Assembly: GCA_946478755.1 (NCBI GenBank)
Contig: CAMLDJ010000014.1
Location: 1-46,051 of the forward strand
Origin: an uncultured Pedobacter sp.
GTDB lineage: Bacteria > Bacteroidota > Bacteroidia > Sphingobacteriales > Sphingobacteriaceae
Length of the DNA stretch: 46,051 nt
Direction: 5' to 3'
A program made the translations under genes and the position numbers. Below the pieces are notes generated by a model. That model was not told the DNA's origin. It was given only the letters and a program-made list of their open reading frames with translations, and searched no databases. Positions 13,639-20,348 of this stretch are shown one piece after another. Position 1 is the first letter of the stretch. The number at the start of each line of letters is the position of its first letter.

Positions 13639-14085
13639 ATTTAGATGAATAAGGTAATGTCGGTCACAAACGTTTAGCTGGCTGGCAGCTGGTTAAATGT
13701 CATGGAATACTTTTTCAAGCATTCCCCATGTATGTAAGTGCTTTCTTTTTTGGCTTCTCAGGCCGGAAAAGAACGTTGGGCTAAAGTTAAAGCAGTAAGA
13801 AAAAATATCTTGTAGTATTAATTAGATAGCAGTGTATGATTATGTAGATGTAATTTGTAGCTAAGCAATCTTCATTTACACTTAAACTGCTGATTTAAAG
13901 AGAAATATAACATCATAGATTTTTCAGTCCCGAAAGCAATGCTTATGTAGCAAAATTTTTACTATACAGAATTCTTCCCGGAATGGGAAAAAAGGGGAAA
14001 ATACATTTACATTAAGACAGGGAAAACGCTTGATCAAACCAAAACGCTTGTCTTTTAAAGAGTGGTGTTATAAAGGGGTTGGAGT
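13639..14085. other. 447-bp intergenic leader of the giant gene
   Basis: No gene is seen between the response-regulator stop and the giant-gene start. No perfect minus-strand TAnnTTTG box was found. Two structures stand out. An imperfect inverted repeat lies at 13701-13730 (CATGGAAT facing ATTCCCCATG), where it would sit in the 5' leader. A 10-bp direct repeat AAAACGCTTG occurs at 14023-14032 and 14041-14050, spaced 18 bp. Either could be a regulatory site; function is unproven. Confidence 0.4.
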
Positions 14086-14742
14086 TTAAGCAACGCTATT
14101 GGAAAATGAGGAATAAAGCTTGAATTTCTCTGCCAGTTCTATGGTGCTTTTTACACCGAGTTTCTCGAATGTCCGCACTTTATAGGTACTGATGGTACCC
14201 ATCTGGAGGTTCATGATTTTCGAGATTTCTAACACGCCAAGGCCTTGCGCAAGATGAAGGGCTACTTCCAATTCACGATTAGACAACAAACTCAGGGGAT
14301 TATCCCCCGGCTCGTTATTTGAGAACGTTTCCAGCAGGCTCTCTTTCATTTCCTGACTTACATACTTCCGTCCTTCCATAACGGTCTGAATGGCTTTGAT
14401 GATATCCTGTTCGTCTGAATTCTTATTCACATACCCATTTGCCCCTGCCTGTATATACCGCATGGCAAATATTTTTTCATCATAGGAAGAAAACATCAGA
14501 ATTTTGATTTTAGGCTGCATGCTTTTTACAATATCGAGCATCGCAATCTTATTTCCACCTGGCATGTTGATATCGAGGATCAGCAGGTCTACCGGCTTTT
14601 GGAGGTGAAACAAGGCCTGTTCAAAGGTCTCAGCCTGTAAGACATTTACTGCAGCCCAATTTTCTCTGATGATGTTTATTACGCCTCTTCTCACAATACC
14701 GTGATCATCGGCGATAATAGCGTTCGTTAATTTAGCGTTCAT
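14086..14742 (-). CDS. NarL/FixJ-type two-component response regulator
   Basis: 218 residues from ATG at 14742; a nine-base-longer reading would need a TTG start and is less likely. The receiver domain (~1-120) has the acidic pair DD at 12-13, phospho-acceptor Asp57 in LLILDINMPGG, a Ser pair at 85-86 and Lys107 in YVNK. A LuxR-type helix-turn-helix occupies ~150-210 (LSNRELEVALHLAQGL, then ISTYKVRTFEKLGV). Such proteins bind promoter DNA after phosphorylation by a sensor kinase. No kinase gene is in the window, so it is an orphan here. It lies directly upstream of the giant surface-protein gene, separated by 447 bp, which makes that gene a possible target but does not show it. Confidence 0.93.
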   Translation of the reverse strand: MNAKLTNAIIADDHGIVRRGVINIIRENWAAVNVLQAETFEQALFHLQKPVDLLILDINMPGGNKIAMLDIVKSMQPKIKILMFSSYDEKIFAMRYIQAGANGYVNKNSDEQDIIKAIQTVMEGRKYVSQEMKESLLETFSNNEPGDNPLSLLSNRELEVALHLAQGLGVLEISKIMNLQMGTISTYKVRTFEKLGVKSTIELAEKFKLYSSFSNSVA

Positions 14743-14758
14743 TGCAAACAATATAATG

Positions 14759-14816
14759 AATTATTTGGAAATTATTTGGAAGGGAATTAAATATTCTGCA
14801 TTACATTCCAAAAAAT
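14759..14816. promoter_or_regulatory. 11-bp-phased AATTATTTGGAA repeats in divergent promoter region
   Basis: AATTATTTGGAA occurs twice with an 11-bp period (14759-14770 and 14770-14781). A third, inverted, one-mismatch copy (TTCCAAAAAAT) lies at about 14806-14816. The block sits between the divergent response-regulator and PA2169-family genes. Spacing close to one helical turn suggests a binding array, perhaps for autoregulation. The AT-rich context makes chance possible. Confidence 0.35.
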
Positions 14817-14870
14817 AAAAAACTATTCCGGGAGATACCGTGTTTTTATAGCTCATCAATATCTACAAAA

Positions 14871-15326
14871 ATGGAAAATAGCACAGTAAACACAGAAATC
14901 TTAAATGATCTTATCGAAATTAATAACGACAGGGTTGCAGGCTATCAAAAAGCATTGGAAGAACTGCACCCGGAAGACTCCGATCTGAAATCGCTATTTG
15001 TGGAAATGGTTAGACAAAGCCACAGGCATAAAGCAGACCTTGTCCGGGAAGTACAGGTACTTGGTGGAAATCCTGAAACAGGCAGTACCACTTCTGGAAA
15101 GATCTATCGCGCCTGGATGGACGTAAAAGCAATTTTTACCGGCCATGACAGGGAAACAGTTTTAAACAATTGTGAGTTTGGTGAAGATGCTGCGCAAAAG
15201 GCTTATAAAATGGCACTGGAAAGCGAAGGACTTGCTCAGCATTTAAGAACATTAGTTTCTACTCAGAAAGATGAGTTAAAAATTTCCCATGACCAGATCA
15301 AAGCCTTAAGAGATCGGGTCAGTTAA
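14871..15326 (+). CDS. PA2169 family four-helix-bundle protein (DUF2383)
   Basis: 151 residues, the usual length for this ferritin-like family, with no signal peptide, so cytoplasmic. The N-terminal LNDLIEINNDRVAGYQKA, a central RQSHRHKADLVREV helix and the GNPETGSTTSGKIYRAWMD segment are typical. The helices carry Glu and His residues as in ferritin-like bundles. In Bacteroidota these genes are often stress- or stationary-phase associated; the exact reaction is unknown. It is a lone plus-strand gene, divergent from the response regulator, and converges on the GH92 gene with a hairpin-rich gap between them. Confidence 0.9.
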   Translation: MENSTVNTEILNDLIEINNDRVAGYQKALEELHPEDSDLKSLFVEMVRQSHRHKADLVREVQVLGGNPETGSTTSGKIYRAWMDVKAIFTGHDRETVLNNCEFGEDAAQKAYKMALESEGLAQHLRTLVSTQKDELKISHDQIKALRDRVS

Positions 15327-15328
15327 AC

Positions 15329-15446
15329 AATACCTGAAAAGCTATTTTAGAACTAAAATAATTTGGTTTTTAACAATGGCGTTAATTGATTTGGCTCCTG
15401 TTTAGAAAATGATAAACGGCAGCCAAATCAATTGCATTCAGGTATT
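15329..15446. terminator. Nested inverted repeats between convergent genes, likely bidirectional terminator
   Basis: A perfect 13-bp inverted repeat, AATTGATTTGGCT (15384-15396) and AGCCAAATCAATT (15421-15433), can be extended inward by CCTGTTTA/TAAACGGC with a wobble pair. Outside it, AATACCTGAA (15329-15338) pairs with TTCAGGTATT (15437-15446). A small palindrome, ATTTTAG-AA-CTAAAAT, lies at 15344-15359. The position between the convergent PA2169-family and GH92 genes fits termination from both sides. Confidence 0.65.
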
Positions 15447-17709
15447 ATTCAGGCCGGTCTGCAGGCAGCACACCCCAGGCTAAAGATGGTTTATTGCCCA
15501 TATAAATCACCAGCTCTCCTCCACCGACGATAGCGGAATGCTGTAAATAAGATTTTGAATACTTTTTGCCATTCAATTCCACTTGCTGAATGTATTTATT
15601 TGTCGCACTGTTCCCGACTACCTTAATGTGAAACTTTTTATGCTCAGGCAAACTGATAATGGCATCATCAACCACCGGTGATCCGAAAATATAAACTCCG
15701 TTTGCCGGATTAACAGGGTAAAAGCCCATAGCAGAAAAAACGTACCAGGCCGACATTTGTCCCAGGTCTTCATTCCCGCACAAACCATCTGGCTTTGTGG
15801 TATACAGGGAATCCGTTACTTTGCGCACCATATCTGCTGTTTTCCAGGGCTGGCCTGCAAAGGCATACAGGTAAGGGATATGATGATTTGGTTCATTTCC
15901 CTGCGCATATTGTCCGATCAAACCGCTAATATCAGGAGAACTGCCGGAAGTCATTTGCGAGCTCATGCTAAACAGGGAGTCGAGTTTCCTGCTAAAGGGT
16001 AGCTCTCCTCCAAACAAAGTGATCAGGCCTTTAGGGTCCTGTGGAACAAGCCAGGTATACTGCCAGGCATTGCCCTCGGTATAATCATCTTCTCTGTGTT
16101 TGGAAGCTACGGGGTCGAAAGGCGTTCGCCAGCTGCCATCCTCAAGTTTACCACGCATAAATTGTGTTTTCTGATCGAAATATGCAGCATATAGCTTTGC
16201 TCTTTTGCTAAAATAAGCATAATCGTCTTTCTTTCCCATGGCTTTTGCCATTTGGGCGATACACCAGTCGTCAATTGCATATTCCAGGCCTTTGGCTACA
16301 GACTCAATCATCTTATCCGCCGGAATATATTTCAACTGCCGTACATATCCTATTCCCTCAGTTTGCTGCATAGCACTCTGTTTAGCGGCTGCATAAGCCA
16401 GGTCAGCATCAAAACCCCGGAAACCTTTTAAGTAAGCATCGGCGATGATGGGAACCGCATGATAGCCGATCATGGTATTCGTTTCATTGCCCATCAGGTG
16501 CCAGACCGGCAATTTGCCTTGTTGTTTATAAATGGCCAGGAAGGAGTTGATGACAGCGGAAACCTTATCTGGATGTATAATGGTAAACAAGGGGTGATAA
16601 GCCCGGTAGGTATCCCATAAGGAGAAGGTGGTGTAATTGGTGAAATCTGCTTTGGGGTAGACCTTTTTATCTGTTCCGCGATAATCGCCATTTGCATCAT
16701 TAAAGAGCGAAGGGGCGATCATGGTATGATACATTGCCGTATAAAACTTTTTCTTTGTTTCTCCATCGGCCTCAATCCTGATCTTTTCGAGCTCCGCATT
16801 CCATTTCCGATCGGCCTTAGTTACTACCTGTTCAAAATCCCAGGCTGGTATTTCGGCCTGGATATTAGCCAGCGCATTTTCATAACTAACCGGCGAAAGT
16901 CCGACTTTAAGCTTCAGGACATGACCTGCTATGGCATTAAATTTAAGGAATGCCCTCACTTTTTCGGCATTAAGGGAGCGGCCGTTTTTGGCTTGCTGAA
17001 CAGCAGTACTGTCATACAATGCCAGATCTTTTATTGGCTGTGAAAGTTTAATGGCGAAGAACAGGCGCTGGTCATCCGCCCAGCCTTTAGAAAACCGATA
17101 ACCAACAAGCGTTGTCGGGTTTAACAGTTTTACATAGGTGTCGACTGGTCTATCCCAGCCCAGTCCGGCTGCAAGGTCGAGCATGACATGTGGATCGCGA
17201 CTACCTTTTGGAAAAGTATAGCGATGAAACCCTACTCTTTCTGAAGCGGTCAATTCGGCGCGGATGTCATGTTTTTGCAGGCGTACGCTATAGTAGCCTG
17301 CCCTGCTGATCTCCTGATCATGGGAAAAAAGCGACACATAGTCGCCCGCTATTCCTCCGGTTGCCGGCATGATCAGGATATCATTTAGGTCACCAATACC
17401 GGTACCACTTAAATGCGTATGTGAAAAGCCGGTGATGGTATTGCTCACATAATTATAACCGCTGCACCAGTCCCAGCCCTCGAACACGTTGGAAGGGCCG
17501 AGTTGTACTGCACCAAAAGGCACACTGGCACCTACAAATACATGGCCATGGGCAGCTGAACCAATGTGCGGATCAACGTACTGGGTTAGCTTCTCCTGCG
17601 CAAAAAGCACCGTCGTCAGGAAAGTTATGATGAATGTTATGCTCAGTTTCGGTATCATCCTCTTGTTTTTATCTGTTTCATTACTTTTTTCGTTGGTTGC
17701 AACCGTCAT
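15445..17709 (-). CDS. GH92 family alpha-mannosidase
   Basis: 754 residues as drawn. GH92 enzymes are calcium-dependent exo-alpha-mannosidases, most often alpha-1,2 but also alpha-1,3/1,6, that trim N-glycans and mannans. Family landmarks are YVDPHIGSAAHGHVFVGASVPFGAVQLGP near residue 44 (read as YVDPHIG then GASVPFGAVQLGP), GFSHTHLSGTG at 94-104, SLWDTYRAYHPL at 363-374, TEGNAWQYTW at 544-553 with the probable acid Glu545, and GNEDLGQMSAWY at 645-656 with the catalytic-base region. The ATG at 17709 overlaps the TGA of the GH2 gene (ATGA), suggesting coupled translation. An internal ATG at 17658 gives a cleaner signal peptide (MIPKLSITFIITFLTTVLFAQ, cleaved after AQ), so that start is a real alternative. 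It is the last gene of PUL-1. Linkage specificity cannot be read from sequence. Confidence 0.93.
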   Translation of the reverse strand: MTVATNEKSNETDKNKRMIPKLSITFIITFLTTVLFAQEKLTQYVDPHIGSAAHGHVFVGASVPFGAVQLGPSNVFEGWDWCSGYNYVSNTITGFSHTHLSGTGIGDLNDILIMPATGGIAGDYVSLFSHDQEISRAGYYSVRLQKHDIRAELTASERVGFHRYTFPKGSRDPHVMLDLAAGLGWDRPVDTYVKLLNPTTLVGYRFSKGWADDQRLFFAIKLSQPIKDLALYDSTAVQQAKNGRSLNAEKVRAFLKFNAIAGHVLKLKVGLSPVSYENALANIQAEIPAWDFEQVVTKADRKWNAELEKIRIEADGETKKKFYTAMYHTMIAPSLFNDANGDYRGTDKKVYPKADFTNYTTFSLWDTYRAYHPLFTIIHPDKVSAVINSFLAIYKQQGKLPVWHLMGNETNTMIGYHAVPIIADAYLKGFRGFDADLAYAAAKQSAMQQTEGIGYVRQLKYIPADKMIESVAKGLEYAIDDWCIAQMAKAMGKKDDYAYFSKRAKLYAAYFDQKTQFMRGKLEDGSWRTPFDPVASKHREDDYTEGNAWQYTWLVPQDPKGLITLFGGELPFSRKLDSLFSMSSQMTSGSSPDISGLIGQYAQGNEPNHHIPYLYAFAGQPWKTADMVRKVTDSLYTTKPDGLCGNEDLGQMSAWYVFSAMGFYPVNPANGVYIFGSPVVDDAIISLPEHKKFHIKVVGNSATNKYIQQVELNGKKYSKSYLQHSAIVGGGELVIYMGNKPSLAWGVLPADRPE

Positions 17710-20324
17710 TGTCCTATCGCCAGTTTCACCGGCTCAACATTCCAGCCATAGACCTCGATACTCAGAGGTATGTTTTCCCGCTCCGGATAATCAAGTACAA
17801 TACTTTTTTCATGGCCCGGCAATACGGTTACATAATTGTCGGAGAAAAATGCCGGCAGGATCCGCTCCCCGGTTTTCGAGTTGATCAGGGCAATGCGGTT
17901 AAAAAAGGCAACAGGATTTTCGAGGTCGTTCTTTAGTTTTACCTCCATCCTGCCCTTTGCTGTTTTATGAGCCCCAACCTTCAGATCAGCCGGTTTCATA
18001 TCCTGCAGGCCACTATAATTTCCATCCTGGCCGGGCATCCAGTACAGGTTTTCGCTCAGAACCTTTTGGTTTGCATTGAGTAATTTCAAGACCACAAATG
18101 CCCCGGCTTTAGCCTTCAGCTGTTTTAAGGCTTCATTAAGGCCGAAGGTTCTTTGAGCGACCGAAGGCCCCACTTCGGTAAAGGCCTGGATCTGTTGCTG
18201 CTGTTTGCCTTCCATATTGTAGAGGGTGGCCTGCACCATCACATTGCGCTGAACGACGAAGCTATTGTTGACAACGGTCACCATGCTGTCCAGCGGGTTC
18301 ATCATGATGTGCAGCGGTTCGGCGCCTTTGCGTAAACCGTAGAGACAGGCGTTTACATCGAGGTAACAATCGTACATTTGTCCACGCATCGCCGTCCATG
18401 GGTTTTGCGTTTTCCAGATGATGGTGCCGGTATACCAGTCCCACATATGTGCCGAAAATCCTTCCATCAGGGAGCGGTACTGGTTGTAATTGACCAGTTG
18501 TGCCTTCATGGCAAAATCTTTGGCATCCTTTGCTTTTCCGTAAGGATCGATGTGCTGATCGTATGAAATGTACTTATGATAAGCCCAGACTGAATCGGGA
18601 TCCTTGCCGTTTTGAGGGGCGATCATATTTTGCTCGGGAATGAAACGTTGCAGGGAAGCATAGTCGCCTACGCCGACCGATCCGACTTCGGAGTTGTAGG
18701 GGTAGGTTTTAAAAGACCAGAATGTTTTAGGGTCCTGGATGGTATAGGGACCATCTCCGTTTCCACCAAGAAAATTGTAGGACATGTCGTTGGAATTGGA
18801 GTAGTCAAAGAAATACCTTGTCCCATCCAGCTCTGGAAGGATTTTTTCTTTAAGTGGATATAAAATGTCATCAGGCGGGGTAATTTCGTTACCGCCGCAC
18901 CAGAAGGCGAGTGAGGGATGATTTCTGATCATCTTGATCTGATCGGTGGCAGCGGTTAACACCAGCTGGTGATCATCGGGGTATTGCCTGCGGGTCCATT
19001 GATCATCTTTCTTTAAGGGGTCCAGCCATTTTCCGTTGCAGTCGCCGCTAAACCAGAAATCCTGGAAGACGAGCATTCCGTATTTATCGCAGGCCTGGTA
19101 AAACTCCGGCCGTTCAATGATGGCCCCACCCCATATGCGGATCAGGTTCAGGTTCATATCGCGGTGAAAGCGCACTTCGGCATCATACCTTTGATCTGAA
19201 AAGCGCAGCATGGCGTCAGAGATCACCCAGTTGCCTCCTTTTATAAATATTTTTTGTCCGTTAACCAGGTTCTCCCGGCTCCGGGTATGTTCGTTCCATC
19301 TCGTGCTGATCTCCCTTACACCAAACTGAACGTTTTCTTTATCGGCTGTTTTTCCTGAAGCATTCACGAATGTGAAGTCAATGTTGTATAGGGCTTGCTG
19401 ACCGTAGCCATTCGGCCACCAGAGTTTCGGATTTTTAAGTTCCAGTTCGGGCAGTTTTATCAGTTTTTTCTCTCCGGCTTTCAACTGCACCGCTGTTTTG
19501 ACCATATTCCCTTCGAGTGTATATTGTAAATATCCGCTTACCGGTTTGGCTAAAGGGTTTTCAATTTCACAGGAGGTACGGATAAACGCCGGTTCCTGCC
19601 TTCCCTGAGGCAGGCGTTTGCCCGGAACCAGCGTAACAATATGCGGGTTTTCGAGATTAACACCGCTTGTTTTTTCTATAAATACCTTGTCCCAGATCCC
19701 GGTATTTCGGTCTCTTATTGGCTGGATCCAGTCCCAGCCCGCAGTATAGGGCGTGGTTAATCCTTTGGCAATGGTCCCGTCGCCGCCCTGCCCGCCATTT
19801 GCTGCGCCTGCAAAATCAGGCGGATATACCAGTACGGCCAGTCTGTTTTTCCCGTTTGCCGCCAGCAACGAGGTAATGTTATATTGCTGGCGCAGGTGCA
19901 TGCCCACATGCGTCGATGCATTTACCTTTTTACCGTTCAGGTATATTTCACTCTTATAATTAACCCCTCTCAGCTTTAGCCAGATCTGTTCCCCCACTTT
20001 TGCACTTTGCTCAAAGGACTTCACAAACCAATAGGTATAATGTGCGCTGCCCGTATCGTACAGATCTTTAATCTGCTTGTTGTTCATCCCGTAAAAGGGA
20101 TCGGGAACTTTATTGTTGTTCAGCAAAGTGGTCAGCACGGTGCCTGGGACTGTTGCCGGCATCCAGTCTTTGAGCTCCTCGCTAGGTTTTGAAAGGGCAT
20201 CGCCACCCATACGGACCTCATTCAATGGCTTGCATTCCCAGCCGCTGTTCAGTTCGTATCTGTTTTGCGCAAAGCCGAGGTTAAACGCCAAAGTCAATAA
20301 AAATATTAATAGGAGTCTGTTCAT
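17706..20324 (-). CDS. GH2 beta-mannosidase-like enzyme, resembling mannosylglycoprotein endo-beta-mannosidase
   Basis: 872 residues with a signal peptide ending near residue 20 (GFAQ), so periplasmic or secreted. It has the GH2 layout: sugar-binding jelly roll (~25-215), immunoglobulin-like sandwich (~225-340), TIM barrel (~345-650) and C-terminal beta domains. WCGGNE places the acid/base at Glu480, and YPYNSEVGSVG places the nucleophile at Glu546. The stretch GGQGGDG, then AGWDWIQPIRDRNTGIWD (about 177-212), recalls the plant endo-beta-mannosidase that cuts Man-beta-1,4-GlcNAc in N-glycan cores. Exo-beta-glucosaminidase or beta-mannosidase are alternatives in the same clade. It lies between GH3 (24-nt gap) and GH92 (4-nt overlap), fitting stepwise mannoside degradation. 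Confidence 0.88.
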   Translation of the reverse strand: MNRLLLIFLLTLAFNLGFAQNRYELNSGWECKPLNEVRMGGDALSKPSEELKDWMPATVPGTVLTTLLNNNKVPDPFYGMNNKQIKDLYDTGSAHYTYWFVKSFEQSAKVGEQIWLKLRGVNYKSEIYLNGKKVNASTHVGMHLRQQYNITSLLAANGKNRLAVLVYPPDFAGAANGGQGGDGTIAKGLTTPYTAGWDWIQPIRDRNTGIWDKVFIEKTSGVNLENPHIVTLVPGKRLPQGRQEPAFIRTSCEIENPLAKPVSGYLQYTLEGNMVKTAVQLKAGEKKLIKLPELELKNPKLWWPNGYGQQALYNIDFTFVNASGKTADKENVQFGVREISTRWNEHTRSRENLVNGQKIFIKGGNWVISDAMLRFSDQRYDAEVRFHRDMNLNLIRIWGGAIIERPEFYQACDKYGMLVFQDFWFSGDCNGKWLDPLKKDDQWTRRQYPDDHQLVLTAATDQIKMIRNHPSLAFWCGGNEITPPDDILYPLKEKILPELDGTRYFFDYSNSNDMSYNFLGGNGDGPYTIQDPKTFWSFKTYPYNSEVGSVGVGDYASLQRFIPEQNMIAPQNGKDPDSVWAYHKYISYDQHIDPYGKAKDAKDFAMKAQLVNYNQYRSLMEGFSAHMWDWYTGTIIWKTQNPWTAMRGQMYDCYLDVNACLYGLRKGAEPLHIMMNPLDSMVTVVNNSFVVQRNVMVQATLYNMEGKQQQQIQAFTEVGPSVAQRTFGLNEALKQLKAKAGAFVVLKLLNANQKVLSENLYWMPGQDGNYSGLQDMKPADLKVGAHKTAKGRMEVKLKNDLENPVAFFNRIALINSKTGERILPAFFSDNYVTVLPGHEKSIVLDYPERENIPLSIEVYGWNVEPVKLAIGQ

Positions 20325-20348
20325 TTAAGATCAAATTTGTTTGTGGTA

